Shown: positions 1 through 12,693, counted from the stretch's first letter. The stretch: 64,000 nucleotides of DNA from Megaleporinus macrocephalus (GCA_021613375.1 CM038720.1:19615215-19679214), one strand, 5' to 3'. Notes: a model not told the origin generated them from the sequence alone. Numbers and translations are program-made.

Positions 1-1455
1 GATACTGTACTGGGTGAGTGATGGTCTATCAGTGTGGTATCAGGTTAGTGGTGTTAGTGGTGATATTGTACTGGGTGAGTGACGGTCTATCAGTGTGGTA
101 TCAGGTTAGTGGTGTTAGTGGTGATACTGTACTGGGTGAGTGATGGTCTATCAGTGTGGTATCAGGTTAGTGGTGTTAGTGGTGATACTGTACTGGGTGA
201 GTGATGGTCTATCAGTGTGGTATCAGGTTAGTGGTGTTAGTGGTGATACTGTACTGGGTGAGTGATGGTCTATCAGTGTGGTATCAGGTTAGTGGTGTTA
301 CTGGTCTGATACTGTACTGGGTGAGTGATGTTCTATCAGTGTGGTATCATGTTAGTGGTGATATTGTACTGGGTGAGTGATGGTCTATCAGTGTGGTATC
401 AGGTTAGTGGTGTTAGTGGTGATACTGTACTGGGTGAGTGATGGTCTATCAGTGTGGTATCAGGTTAGTGGTGTTAGTGGTGATATTGTACTGGGTGAGT
501 GATGGTCTATCAGTGTGGTATCAGGTTAGTGGTGTTAGTAGTGATACTGTACTGGGTGAGTGATGGTCTATCAGTGTGGTATCAGGTTAGTGGTGTTAGT
601 GGTGATATTGTACTGGGTGAGTGATGGTCTATCAGTGTGGTATCAGGTTAGTGGTGTTAGTGGTGATACTGTACTGGGTGAGTGATGGTCTATCAGTGTG
701 GTATCAGGTTAGTGGTGTTAGTGGTGATATTGTACTGGGTGAGTGATGTTCTATCGGTGTGGTATCAGGTTAGTGGTGTTAGTGGTGATACTGTACTGGG
801 TGAGTGATGGTCTATCAGTGTGGTATCAGGTTAGTGGTGTTAGTGGTGATATTGTACTGGGTGAGTGATGGTCTATCAGTGTGGTATCAGGTTAGTGGTG
901 TTAGTGGTGATACTGTACTGGGTGAGTGATGGTCTATCGGTGTGGTATCAGGTTAGTGGTGTTAGTGGTGATACTGTACTGGGTGAGTGATGGTCTATCA
1001 GTGTGGTATCAGGTTAGTGGGGTTACTGGTCTGATACTGTACTGGGTGAGTGATGGTCTATCAGTGTGGTATCAGGTTAGTGGTGTTAGTGGTGATATTG
1101 TACTGGGTGAGTGATGTTCTATCAGTGTGGTATCAGGTTAGTGGGGTTACTGGTCTGATACTGTACTGGGTGAGTGATGGTCTATCAGTGTGGTATCAGG
1201 TTAGTGGTGTTAGTGGTGATATTGTACTGGGTGAGTGATGGTCTATCAGTGTGGTATCAGGTTAGTGGTGTTAGTGGTCTGATACTGTACTGACTGGGTG
1301 ATGTTCTATAAGTGTGGTATCAGGTTAGTGGTGTTACTGGTCTGATACTGTACTGGGTGAGTGATGTTCTCTCAGTGTGGTATCAGGTTAGTGGTGTTAC
1401 TGGTCTGATACTGTACTGGGTGGGTGATGTTCTATCAGTGTGGTATCAGGTTAGT
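1..1455. repeat. 61-bp minisatellite, about 23 copies
   Basis: A tandem array with a unit of about 61 bp that starts GATACTGTACTGGGTGAGTG; a 62-bp variant carries TTACTGGTCT at the junction. It begins before the window and degrades near 1455. Units differ by a few substitutions (GATACTG/GATATTG, ATGGTC/ATGTTC). The + strand is strongly G-skewed: one unit has 23 G and 5 C. Short open frames through it are a by-product of the repeat and not genes. Confidence 0.97.
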
Positions 1456-2018
1456 GTTAAAAGTATTGACTCCTCCATGAGTTAGCTTACACATTTTAAA
1501 AGCAGCTTTGAGTCAGATACAGTAAATAAGGGTCTGTGTTCCCATCTAGTATCTGAACAAGGAACAGAGAGTCCTGTGACTTTTACATCACTGAACAGCT
1601 CTCAGGACTGACTACATTAGAGAATCATCATCTGATCACTGATGACATATCTGGGCTGACAAATGGCTCATACCAATAAATACTTGACTGGCCATCAATG
1701 CACAGCTGTTATCTACATGTAGATAAAACTGAAAGGTAACTTGTTAAGGGTGAAACGCTTGGGAGTGAGACTAAGGAATACAAGTTAGCTAGGATTCACA
1801 TATTAAGTGTGTTGAAGTGTTTCTCTGTAGAAGATTTGTAACTTTATTACTCTTAGAACACCAGCAACAACATGGAATCTGACTAGGGGCATCCAAACTT
1901 GCTTACAAAACATGTTCACGTTTTTAGCAGCATATACTGGATCATGGTTCATTATCTGTCTCATAGCACAACTTGACATTCCAAATTGTTATATTTACCT
2001 ACACAATGTGTAACTATA
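1456..2018. other. Unique AT-rich DNA, no gene seen
   Basis: No exon-like open frame with splice sites is visible. A short piece near 1880-1910 (GACTAGGGGCATCCAAACTT) resembles the end of a Tc1-type element and matches a similar piece near 32416-32450. Confidence 0.5.
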
Positions 2019-2376
2019 TATACCAATCAGCTGTGACATTAAAACCAGCCCCTTGTATCTACACTCCCTTACAATACAGCAGCACTTTGTAGTTCTACAA
2101 TCACAGACTGTAGTCCATCTGTATCTCTGTATACTTTGTTACCCTGTTCAGATATTACATGTGGGGTGAATCAATCTCAGCACTGCAGTGACACTGACGT
2201 AGTGGTGGTGTGTGTTGTGCTGGTACGAGTGGATCAGATACAGCAGTGCTGCTGGTGTTTTTAAACTGCTGCATGTGGTGATGAACTACTGTCTGTAATT
2301 GCAGAACTATAAAGTGCTCCTATATGGTAAGTGATACAAGGGGGTGGTTTTGATGTTTATGGCTAACAGGTGTATA
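2019..2376. mobile_element. MITE family B, complete short copy
   Basis: The left end reads TATACCAATCAGCTGTGACA and the right end reads GGTGGTTTTGATGTTTATGG...TGTATA. The ends are imperfect inverted repeats of about 38 bp, with TA at both borders, as in Tc1/mariner-type elements. The body carries the family signature CACTGCAGTGACACTGACGT followed by GTGGATCAGATACAGCAGTG. No transposase is present, so it is non-autonomous. Other copies lie near 8690, 36690, 52505, 60715 and 63650. Confidence 0.8.
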
Positions 2377-2479
2377 ATAAACGCCAAAAGCGGCGGCAAC
2401 AGAGTGCTCGTCACGCGCAGAGCTTCTCTCACTGTCCTCCTCTCCTCCTCTCCTTCTCCTTCTCCTTCTCCTTCTCCAC

Positions 2480-2660
2480 CTTGATCTTGACTTGACTTGA
2501 TCGTGTCGCTGCTGCTGATGCTGTGTGTGTGCAGAATGATCTCTGCTCTGTCCAGCAGGTGTCTGTCCAGCTCCATCACCGCCTCGTGCGCCACTCCGCT
2601 CAGCACCACTCCAAGTTGCGCGCGCAGAGGACCGAGCGGTGCGCGGGACATCGCGCTCAT
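2480..2660 (-). CDS. Possible first coding exon, unidentified gene (minus strand)
   Basis: A CpG-rich block (about 2390-2750) holds an open minus-strand frame with ATG at 2660-2658 and a second ATG four codons in. It reads about 60 residues, beginning MSAMSRAPLGPLRAQLGVVL. The segment LRAQLGVVLSGVAHEAVMEL weakly resembles the short helical N-terminal segment found before the zinc fingers of many fish C2H2 proteins; this is inference from memory of the family. A weak donor-like site (AAG/GTGGAG) follows at 2480. Beyond it the frame enters a low-complexity (GAGAAG)n stretch and then a MITE. The rest of the gene, if real, would lie to the left, outside the window. It could be spurious. Confidence 0.3.
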
Positions 2661-2839
2661 CACGCGTACCTGAATAAACAAACAGCCGCTCTTGCTCTGT
2701 TTCTTCTGGAGAAAAGCCGCAGCAACACGCTACCGCCCCCTGCAGGTCAGGAGCATGCACATTCAGTTCTGACAAATTTAGCAGTGACACTGAGTTCAGT
2801 TCATGTTTCATTACATTTATTAACAGCTATAACGTGACG

Positions 2840-4475
2840 GTTGTTTTTATTTCTGTATAAAATATGAATGTTCTGTACTGTAATTTAAAGTATACGAATT
2901 TTTTAAATGAACAGTTAAATAATCACAATAATGTGATGTGCATTATATATTGTTGTGCAATTCAACATGAAAATTTGTATAATCCAACATGTAAATATGT
3001 ACAGTTTCTTATTATATTTTTTTACCTAACAATAGAGATTAATTTATTTTCTGTAGGTTCTTATTTCTCTTTTTGTATTTGGAATAACTTGCACTTTAGT
3101 CTGCCTCTTGTCCTGTTTCTGTTCTGCTGCTGTAACGATGCAAATTTCCCTATGTGGGATAATAAAAGGCTATCTTATCTTAACACTTCAAATCTTATGG
3201 ACTAATCATATTGGGCTGTTGCACATTACTGAACTCCTCTTTTCCTCAAACCTTCCAGTAACACGATCATTACACTCTTACTTAACTAATTTATAAGCAC
3301 ATTTAGCGATAAAATAATACATTTCGCTACTAATTTATTTAATTTAACAGTAAAAAGTAATTTTGTACTGTTCTCCTCATTTATGCAGCCGCTACTTAAA
3401 CCTCTTCCTTGTAAAACACTGATCACTGAATTTAAGATAATATTAATAGGAATTTTCAGCATAATTTTTTAAATGTTTTCTGCAAAATGACCTTCAGGCA
3501 GGTCAGTATTGTAATTCTATAACACTGATCTAGCTATGGATCACTCATTCAAACCTCAAACCTCCAGCATTACTGCAAGTGAAAAGAATATATAGTTTAT
3601 ATTTTTTTTACATAAACTATATGGTTAGTAGCAGGTGGCATGCATACTCTGTCAAGCTTACCGCTCCTGACTGCTGCTCATTTAAGGCTGAATTCATAGC
3701 CCAGTTCTTCATTTTAAACTTCAGTTCTTTTATACAAAAATGGCAATTTTGATTGAAACAGTTTTTGAGCTTCATGATTTTCTAACCTCTCATAAAATCT
3801 GCTGGTTCTTTGTTACTGTAACTCGTTCAAAAAGCACTCTTTGTGTTGTCAGTGGGCGGGGCTGGAACAATTTTACATACTAGTTTAAATCTTTTTTTCA
3901 ATGAAATAGGTAAATCACTTTTTGCCTGTTAAGGGCTTTTCAAGGATTTTCAACTAAATGTTTTTTCATCGTTTCTAATACTATTTATCTACACTTAACT
4001 GCGTCTCCTGTAGTAAAAGAAAACTGATCCAGAATCATGATTTAGGGACTTTAGTATGAAGGACTGATAAAGATTTCTTAATAATGAAAGTTTCCAGAGA
4101 GAGACAGCGAGAGTTGGAAAAAAAGCCTTTAATGAACTATAGAAGTACACAGCCACATCACTCGAGAACATTCATCATACTGTGTGTTGTGTTAATTATC
4201 TCAGCCCAAGACGTGTGTGATGTTTAGGAGATGTTTGTCTGGTTTCGGGGGCCGGGCTCCTGTTCCTGCTGAACTGAGCCAGTGTTACAGTAGAACTGAT
4301 ATCAGCTCAGAAGGCACAGGAGACGAGGTCCTGATAATGGACATATGATGGCGTGATGGCATTTCTGTCTGGATAAAGCATTTCATACAAATACATTCAA
4401 ACATTTAAAAGCACATGAATTAACTTTTTTTCATTTTTGCTTTAGCTACAGCATCTTGGCTTATTACATTTCTCA
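2840..4475. other. AT-rich intergenic DNA
   Basis: Apart from a LINE 3' tail at 3085-3186 this stretch holds no recognisable gene. Frames across it lack splice signals and recognisable protein similarity. Confidence 0.5.
3085..3186 (+). mobile_element. LINE 3' tail, truncated copy
   Basis: The sequence runs from CTTGCACTTTAGTCTGCC through GCAAATTTCCCTATGTGGGA to AATAAAAGGCTATCTTATCT. This layout (CAAATTTCCC..GTGGGA..AATAAA followed by a TATCT-type tail) is the usual 3' end of fish LINEs of the Rex/CR1/L2 group. Only about 100 bp remain. Confidence 0.6.
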
Positions 4476-4944
4476 TTCAAAAGAGAACTTCACCATTTTT
4501 TTTTTTACAAATTATAGATAGTTAACTGGTTAAAATGTAAACAAAGTCATTCAGAGTTTTAGAGAAACTCAGAGAGTTTTAGAGAGTCCGCATTGTTCAC
4601 AGTGGTGGTGATAGGAACCTGACATCCACATCTAAAACCTCCCTCACAGAAAGTTGACAGTTATAAATACGCTGCCTGATGTCTGTTGTTTTATGGTAGT
4701 TTAATGAGGTTTTAGTTTTAAATCCTTATATTTTATTTAATGCTGGCGGGATACATGAAACATGAATTATCATGGAGATTCTATACATAAAACTCATGCA
4801 GGTTCACTCGTGATTTTGATTTAAAATGCCTATATTTGTGATGTAGACATGGAAACTTCTGGTTTTTATCATCATCACTTTAAAGAACATCTGACACAGA
4901 AACAGTAGGAACTACTTCACATTTCTCATTGTCTTCTTTAAAAA
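4476..4944. mobile_element. MITE family A, near-complete diverged copy
   Basis: The left end is AAAGAGAACTTCACC and the right end is GTCTTCTTTAA. Inside are the family signatures CACAGTGGTGGTGATAGGAA (4600-4619) and, inverted, ATCATCATCACTTTAAAGAA (4868-4887), with a TGATGTAGACATGG segment between them. The two halves are inverted versions of each other. Family A is described in full at 39432-39873. Confidence 0.75.
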
Positions 4945-5821
4945 ATGGGTGGCATTTCTCTTTAATATTTAAAAAAAGATTTTATTTAACAGTGAGAGAG
5001 CAAACTCATATAATCGATACTTCCTAATAACCTAATAACCTAAAAAATTATACATTTCTAAATATTTAGAAAATGGAACCTTGCACTTTTTATGGCACAT
5101 AAAATATGTTATGTCTTTTTCTGAAGAATTCACATAATCAGTCTGAACTATAACTGTAACTGTATTTTGTCAATTAAAGTCACTTCTGACCTAAGGACAA
5201 TAAGACTCACCTAATTTGACTCAACAATCATAAACTTGAAATTTGAAAACAGTTTCAGCACATTTTCACATATGGAACTGTTTACAGCTGGCAGGCATCC
5301 CTGTGTTCAAGAGGCAAACATTTATTGTCAGCCAGATGTCACAAGCTTTGTGTTATGAAATCCATGCATCTGTTTTCTTTTTTCCAGAAGGAGGTTGTTG
5401 CTTCATGAGATCTGGGTGGGTCCAATCAGACGACCTCGGTGGCCGAACAGTGGATTTAAAGCAGCACGAGGTAGGTGTGGGGATTTGGAGCCGTCTCTGG
5501 TGGAAATATGATATGGCAGACAGGTGAAAGTAGCATTAGGTGGCAAGACCAAACACTGTTAGCGGGGTTGCAGTGGTGTTCCTGCCAGGACAAGGAATCA
5601 AACTTGGTGTATTCCATGTGCTGGGTTATTGTGTTATTCATTATGCTATCACTATCTCTACAAACCAGCACTGTAAGCCATGCCCCCATCTATTTTTCAG
5701 CTGGGCTTTCTTCTGAGCAAAGAACTTAAATTGACAAGAAATGAAAGCTAATTGGTCGTTCCATTGTAGAGAAGCTACACAACTGCCATTTTGGACTAAA
5801 GGTTCAATTATTAAAATTAGC
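4945..5821. other. Intergenic DNA, no gene recognised
   Basis: Open frames of up to 94 codons occur (5243-5527, 5475-5729), but they show no known domain, no paired splice sites and no repeat signature I recognise. Confidence 0.45.
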
Positions 5822-6290
5822 AGTTAAAAGATCTCCAAACCACTTAAAATGCCTGTGTCCACCTTTTATATGGAGATTCTAGACTGTCCCACCTTACAAA
5901 CTCTGAACATCTCTGTGAAATATGTTTATAAAATCTTCCAATAACACCATCATCCCAATGTTACTTGGTTCATTAACAAGCTAATTTAAGTTAGCTTTGT
6001 GTGCAGCCCTGTTAGCTGAACCTCTCCCTCACTGAACACTGAATTTACTCAATTTATTCAAAATTATTTAACAGGAATTTTCATCATCATCTAAATGTTT
6101 TAAAGTTTTCTTTTTCTAAAAAAACACAGAACACTCACTTGGTTGCAGAAGGTGAAGGCTGGTTCCTATCACCACCACTGTGAACAAGTTTCTCCGGAAT
6201 TAAGTGTTTCACTCCAAACTACTCTGTGGTACTGAGTGACTCTGTTTACATCTCAGTCAACTCTTGTATTTTTGTTTTAGCTTAGTCATA
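5822..6290. mobile_element. MITE family A, partial copy
   Basis: It carries the inverted signature GTTCCTATCACCACCACTGT (6162-6181), followed by AAGTGTTTCACTCCAAACTA and CTGTTTACATCTCAG. The left half (AGATCTCCAAACCACTTAAA) is eroded. Confidence 0.6.
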
Positions 6291-7019
6291 TTCAGGGCAC
6301 AGATCCAGCAACAGAGGAAGCAGCACCTTCTCTCATTTTCTATCCAGGTGAAGAACTTAGCCACTGTGAACAAAGGAGAAACCGACAGCTGTTCACCAAT
6401 CAGCTAAGCTCTGCACCCGCTCAGAAAGACCAATTGTAAAAAGCGTGATTCAGCTTTGAGACCGCGCTGCAGCCGAGGCTATGGCTGTGTGGTAATCCCT
6501 GGCAATGTGATTTTTCTCTTAGGTCACAAATCAGAATGCCAGGAACCCACACAGCCACAACATGTCAACAAGACAGAATGTGTGCAGACGCAAGCACACG
6601 TTCACCTCACCCCCCTCACCCCCCACCCCACTCACTGCTCCTGTTTCTCCCATGCTTGGCTTAACTCAGGGTATTTCCCTAATTATCCACTACACCCAAA
6701 TCAGGAACTTGCTGCACATTTCTCCCCCTCCGAATACGAGAGAGATAAGGCCTTGAAATAAAGAGGGGGAGAAACTCATTTCCTCCAATAGGATTACAAT
6801 ACTTTTCCATAGCATGCAGGTGGCTGGGTCGTGGCAGAGGGCGAGAAAGTGATTCTTCAAAGATTGCAGCTGCAGAGAGGCTTAAAATAGGACTAAAAAT
6901 AGGACGTAAAGGGCCCTTTTATTTCAGATGCTTTCTTTTGCAGTCTAAGGCCTGTAGAAGAAGAGAATTTCACAGAATTAATTAAATGGTTAAGAAAAAA
7001 AGTAATTTAAAGTGATTTG
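6291..7019. other. Intergenic DNA, no gene recognised
   Basis: Plus-strand frames at 6456-6761 and 6562-6756 overlap a C-rich stretch (6600-6640) but show no splice sites or similarity. Confidence 0.45.
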
Positions 7020-7270
7020 ATGTGAAATGCTAAGAAGTACCCAAAGTGGCAAAATGGTCCCCAAAGATATTACCTTTATTTTACCTTCAAGAACGTTCCA
7101 TATAAAACTCAGAACACTTTGGACAGTTAATATAATGTTCATATATGTGTTGTAGACATGGTTTCTATCACCACCACTGTAAAGAACCATTTTACACCAA
7201 ACCACTCTGAATCACTGTTTACATCTCAACCTTTTTGAGAAATAAGAAAATTGTTAAGTAAAAAGAACCT
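7020..7270. mobile_element. MITE family A, half copy
   Basis: Contains GTGTTGTAGACATGG, then TATCACCACCACTGTAAAGA, then TTTTACACCAAACCACTCTG and TGTTTACATCTCAAC, which is the right half of the family consensus. Confidence 0.65.
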
Positions 7271-8689
7271 CACATATTTTCACTGCACTGTATTTAATTA
7301 AACAGGCTAATTGTGCTTTTTTGTAATGGAACATGTAGTTAGTCGGTATTCTTTAGGTATGATATCTCAGAAAGCATATTGTAACATAATTTATCATAAT
7401 AGCAATCTACACCTTAACAACTGAATTATGGAATTATGATTTTTTTTTTTTAAATAGATGTAGCTACATGGCTTCTTACTAAGCACTGTACCATTTTTTA
7501 ACTGGAAAGGCTAAACTATACAATTCAGTAAAGATCATCTGAAGATCAATTGCTCAAATGAAAAAAAGTCAGTCCTGCCAGACATCCAACAAAACCTGAA
7601 CTTACTGGGAGATTTACTCTTCGGACATTTCAACAGTTTGCTTAAGCTCGGCATGTTGGTATTTCTAAATGACATACTTGGCATTTTCTAAATGTTAGAA
7701 GTGAGATGGGGTGACCAGGGTAGAGATCATCTACCATCACAGTCAGAGAGACTTTGAGTCACTACTGAAGCAGCCATCCACCAGACATGCAAATGAGCTC
7801 CAAGTTATGATTTTAAATAATGTGCTCATCAAGATGGCTCTTCACTAATATCCTAGTCTTTTAAAAAAACATCCACAGGCCTTATAGACCCCATCTGGGG
7901 TCCGATGAGTTGGAGATGGCATTGAAGCGATGATCTATAAAGCAGAGAAGATGAATGTATGAGTGGTCTTGGATTGGGTCGCAGCACAGATGCAGCCATA
8001 TGCTAACAATTGCTAACTCTTCCCAGCTAAATCAAAGCCCTGCAGTTAAAGCCTCCTGAGAGAAATTAGCGTAGGACTGTGTTGACACACGTGTCCGTGT
8101 TTTTTCAAGCGTAGTCAGGGCCTCTTTCAGGACACGACCCTGGAGGGTTTGGCCGATAAAAATCTCCAAGCCTGTAATTATGTCATTATTGTGTCTGGAG
8201 CAAACCCTGATTGCAGAGGCTAATCAAATATTGCTTCTGTTCCTCTTAAAAAAAAAAAAAAAACTATTCAGGAAAGAAAAGAAAGAGCCACTTTTAAACA
8301 TGGGGGAACATTCAGCCCTAGGGGGGTGCTGGTGTAGGGGGATTACACTATAGGCCAAAATGTGCAGTGCAGTAAATAACCTATTCATAACGTCAGCATG
8401 GCGGTGATTAGCACACTGTTGCGGTGCTGTAGTGTTCTTGGCAGGAGCCAATCAAAATCCCCAATCAAGACTCCTGACAGGTGAAGCTCTGATTGGTGAT
8501 CAGAATGGATATGATGAAGGAAAAAAAAATTCTCACCAAAATGTTTCCACATTTTAAGGAAAGAGGTGATATGCATGGTTTGATAAAGATGTTTTTAACT
8601 CTTTACTTATCTCTTATACTCATACTGACCTACGTATTACTTAAACCCAGGAATTAAAATCTACTTTCCATACGGAAGGTGAAAGAATG
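7271..8689. other. Intergenic DNA, no gene recognised
   Basis: AT-rich, with an A-run at 8249-8263. No exon with splice sites or similarity is visible on either strand. Confidence 0.45.
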
Positions 8690-9050
8690 ATCCACAACCC
8701 AAATAATACCTGCTCTGTGGTGGTCATGTGGGGGTCCTGCTGGAGTGTTTAAACACATCAGTGTCACTGTTGGATTAAGAATATTCCACCAACCAGCAGC
8801 ATCCAGCAACAGTGTCCTGTGGGCCGCATCCTGTGACCACTAATGAAGGACTAAAAAATGACCAACGCAAACTGTGCAACAACAGATACGAGCTATCGTA
8901 AGGTGGACCAACAAGGTAGGCGTATCTAATAGAGTGGACAGTGAGAGGACACAACACAGCACAACACAGACTTACACCCCACCACCACGTCAGTATCACT
9001 GCAGTGCTGAGAATGACCCACCACCCAAATCATACTTGCTCTGTGTATAT
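8690..9050. mobile_element. MITE family B, partial copy
   Basis: Family B signatures appear twice in inverted arrangement: GATCCACAACCCAAATAATA then CTGCTCTGTGGTGGTCATGT (left), and CACTGCAGTGCTGAGAATGA then CCACCACCCAAATCATACTT (right). The centre contains AAGGTGGACCAACAAGGTAG. Confidence 0.75.
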
Positions 9051-9059
9051 ATATATATA

Positions 9060-10480
9060 CTCATCTGATAGATAAGTATTGCTGCTGTTGGAACAAATCC
9101 TTGTAACCTTGTATGATAACTTTACAGGCCAAGCAAAAAACATACTTTAATTTTCTAATACAATTTTAATTTTAGTACATTTTAGTACTCCCTTTAAATT
9201 GTATCAACAGAATAATTACAACTCATCTTATTGTATTTCATCTAGTGCTACTGCAAAGCTTTCAGAAGTTGCTGTGTGTTGTGTGAAGGTGCACTGAACT
9301 TGCCAGTAGGAGTGCAATAATCATTTTGTAACAGGAATTCCAACAAGGTGTTTCAGGCAGATATGAAAAGTGGTTTCTGTGGGAGAGATTAGAATTTTGA
9401 ATTTCTGTAAACAAACAGTAAATTTGTGTTTAAGATGTGCAAAAGTGTGGGTCTTTGTACAAGACGTGTAACTTATTCACACTTAAAAATCAACAACGAC
9501 ATGAGTACATGCTTACATTTCCCATAAGAATTATTTTACAAAATTCCTCACTGAAGCAATGAGACTGCTAAAGCAGAGTTTAAACCATTTACATTCCTCA
9601 CTGCATTATTCACAGTCAGAGCCTACCCAATCTGCATCAAAGCAGCAGAACGTCCTCAGCCAAGACTTTAAATAATGTTCTGCCTATATAAAACAATCCC
9701 AAATCAATAACAGAGAACAACAAGACCTGTGCCCAGCAAGCTTCTGATGCAACTGCTGAAGCACTGTAGTGGCAGTTAATGGCACATGAATCATGCGTAA
9801 TTGGACAGTAGTCTACAGCTGCTTTTTAAACTCTGACAGTCTTCACTGATTTATGAAACATGGATAAATCACTGAGAAGCTCGGCCAGTTTGTTTTATTT
9901 GTTTGTGTTCTGATCTGCAAACTGCAGTGGGCTTGGATGCGTGAAGCCAAGATCACGCTTCACTACAGTGACCTCTGGGTTTGTGGGTCACTCAGCAGGT
10001 GTGCGTAAATGTGTGTCATGTGATGGCAACCACAGACATGCTGTATCCACTGACTGGACTCATTTGCCTGTGTGCTAAGGGCAGAAGCCAGAGGCACTGG
10101 GCCTCCTCTCACGTCCTCTCATGACCTCTGCATGTGATCCTTCTTTTGTTTCACTGTTGCGTCTCTCTTTCTCTCCTAGGTCTATAACAGTTTAGAAACT
10201 GTCCTATCATGATGTCAGTAACCCAGTTTATTATGATTTTCAGGATAATTGCTGTGCACCTAAATGAGCCACATCACAGAAAAACAAATTTTAATCTTAC
10301 TGCTGTGAACATATGTGAACATTGTTGAGGTTTCAAACAATTCAGTCCATAGATGGAAACTGAGCTACACAAAAAAACAGCCTTACTGTTTTTGTGATGT
10401 CACGAAAAAAAAAAGATTTACATATATCATTCAAAATGTGTGTGAACAGTGTGTGCCCCATTTTGTCAATAGCTGCGAGA
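9060..10480. other. Intergenic DNA, no gene recognised
   Basis: No recognisable exon, RNA gene or transposon on either strand. Confidence 0.4.
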
Positions 10481-10481
10481 A

Positions 10482-10509
10482 CAGGAGAGAGAGAGAGAGC
10501 GGGGGAGCA

Positions 10510-10537
<28 letters not shown>
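10482..10537. repeat. (GA)n microsatellite
   Basis: An interrupted GA dinucleotide repeat (GAGAGAGAGAGCGGGGGAGC, then a pure GA run). It is one of an unusual number of GA/CT tracts between 10 and 24 kb. Confidence 0.9.
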
Positions 10538-10542
<5 letters not shown>

Positions 10543-10914
10543 ACGCCTGTTGGGGAAATTACAAGTACCTTTGGCTTTGGATCCCCTCGTGTCCTCCAGT
10601 TCTCCTTATCTTGTGGTAGGTTCTATCTGAAACTGTAAAAAAGCAACAGGTTTTGGAGCTTCAGTGAGATTCTGCTTCAGTGAAAAGCATGCAAAGACTG
10701 AGCAGGTATCACTTTAGAGCAGCTAGCCCTAACCCATCTGCCATCAGGAAACAGGATCAGAGAACCAGCTAACACAACATACTGGTTTAGGTTTTATTTT
10801 TTTTCTCATTTCCAGTTTTCAAACACTATCAGAGCTGCTAAAAGTAATCTGCAGTCCAATGAGTGCATCATTAGCTCGGCACTGATGTAACAGCTATAAG
10901 ATGCTCATTCAAGA

Positions 10915-11245
10915 AAAACTTATAGGTTTAGATTACAGAGGTGGTGATGGAAACCAGGGGTCATCATGACAAATCTAAACATTTAATTTACTATTAAAAC
11001 CAACAGCAAACCTACACACATCTTCTGAGTTTAACATGTAATGTTAATGATGGTAAAACAGTGATGTCCTGCATGTATCATTTCACCATGAATGTATTAA
11101 AAAAGACATTTTCTAAGCAAAACAGTGTGTCAGGCTGCAGGGATCATATTCATTTTATGTACTAACTTTCTGTAAGGAAGCTTTTACAGGTGGTTCCAGT
11201 TTTGTTTACATCTCAACATCATTTTATTTGTTTACATCTCAATCA
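10915..11245. mobile_element. MITE family A, partial copy
   Basis: Contains ACAGAGGTGGTGATGGAAAC, CAGGGGTCATCATGACAAAT and, in the far half, TTTCTGTAAGGAAGCTTTTA and GTTTACATCTCAACATC, matching the family layout. Confidence 0.55.
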
Positions 11246-12110
11246 TTTTATTTGTGTAAACATATAAATGAGTATTTTGTGGTGATTAATTTCAGTAGTT
11301 CATTGAATATTTGTTTTAATTGCGTATTGTTTTTTGTGTTGTTAGTTAAGCAGATCATTTTTGTGTGTATGTAATGGTGACTTATCTTCGCAGTTTGGGT
11401 AATTGAGATTAATAGTGTCATATATTATTGTATGTATTAATCGTATTATTGTCGATTCAACACTCCTTCAATCCTGACCCACCACAGCCTCCATCCCCCA
11501 TACACAACCTCAGTCACAACCTCAGCCACTAAAACCATCTGCTCCCCACTTGACCCCGAACAGACCTTATCACATGAGACGGCTGTGATTAGCACACTTG
11601 GCTTCTCTGATCCCTCAACGCTCTCCTGTTCACAGATGCAGAAAAACAGCTCTACCTCACCATCTCTATGTCAAGCCAAGCATTAAAGAAAGACTTTAGC
11701 ATTTTTAACCTACTCTGCATCTGCTGCATCTGTGCAACATCACACATTTCTTTTTACATATTTCTTTGTAGTCGGGAACTTATATAATTGTACAGGTATA
11801 TGTATAATAATAGCTTAAATAAAACAAAACCCGCTGTTTCAAAACACACAATAGAAACCGACGTTCTGCTTCAGCGTCTGCCCACTGGATTCTATTAAAG
11901 GTGTTTTTCAGGTTAATTGGTTTTCTGTTCTTTTTAAGGGAACTGAAATGATTGTTTATGGTAATTGACTGTGTGCTACAGCTGCGTCTCACTAAATAAA
12001 TGCTGCAGTATTCATCTAACATTAAACATATTCAGATATTTTCTTTCACATTTAAAACACAACAGACTATAGTCTATAGACAGACATGGGCTAACAGTGG
12101 CAAGTCATCT
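11246..12110. other. Intergenic DNA, no gene recognised
   Basis: AT-rich, with no exon-like frame carrying splice sites. Confidence 0.4.
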
Positions 12111-12114
12111 TTGC

Positions 12115-12368
12115 GTATCGTGGCTGGCCAATGAAAAACATGTATCTCCATTTTTGTCGATTTTGAGTTTTCTACATCATGACCAATGGTCATTTACAAT
12201 TTACATCATGAAAGTTTAATAGATGAATGAACCAGTAGAGGTGCTCCAAAATAGCTTGAACAAAAATTCTGGTTCTATTGACTTGGAAAGTAAAGTATGT
12301 TTTTGGTCTCTCCTGAAAAGTTGCAATTTACAGATTGATACTTGTTTTTCATTGAACAACGACGATAC
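12115..12368. mobile_element. MITE family C copy
   Basis: The left end GTATCGTGGCTGGCCAATGA and the right end GTTTTTCATTGAACAACGAC are inverted repeats of the family C end ATCGTCGCTGTCCAATGAAA. The interior carries GACCAATGGTCATTTACA and TTTTTGGTCTCTCCTGAAAA. Size about 254 bp. Other copies: 20975-21300, 40800-41020, 59137-59395 and 62300-62405. Confidence 0.7.
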
Positions 12369-12693
12369 ACGTTCAAGTCTAGCTGGTCATAAATTTGACT
12401 CTCTCAAAACGTTCAGTGAAAGAGAATTTAAAGATAACTCCCGACGAAGGATGTGTCTACAGAAAGTGTGAGCAAATGATCTACTATTGGCATGATATCT
12501 TCATCAGTTTGATTTTAATTATGAGATCATTTGAGACCTAAACATCAAGCCAGATCTTTTTTAATCTGTGTGTATTATATTAATATATAAAGACATATAA
12601 CGTGGTGTGAAAAGCCTGTTTTAGGCTTTACAGCAGCATGTGCTCAACACATTACATACAGTGTTAACTAAAAAAATCTTACATAGCGAAGTT

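Noticed and set aside
926..1238. Two near-identical 62-codon open frames
   Set aside because: They are read-through of the 61-bp minisatellite and begin at non-ATG codons.
2320..2811. 163-codon minus-strand frame rich in Arg and Glu
   Set aside because: It runs through a low-complexity (GGA)n stretch and a MITE end, and overlaps a more plausible frame.
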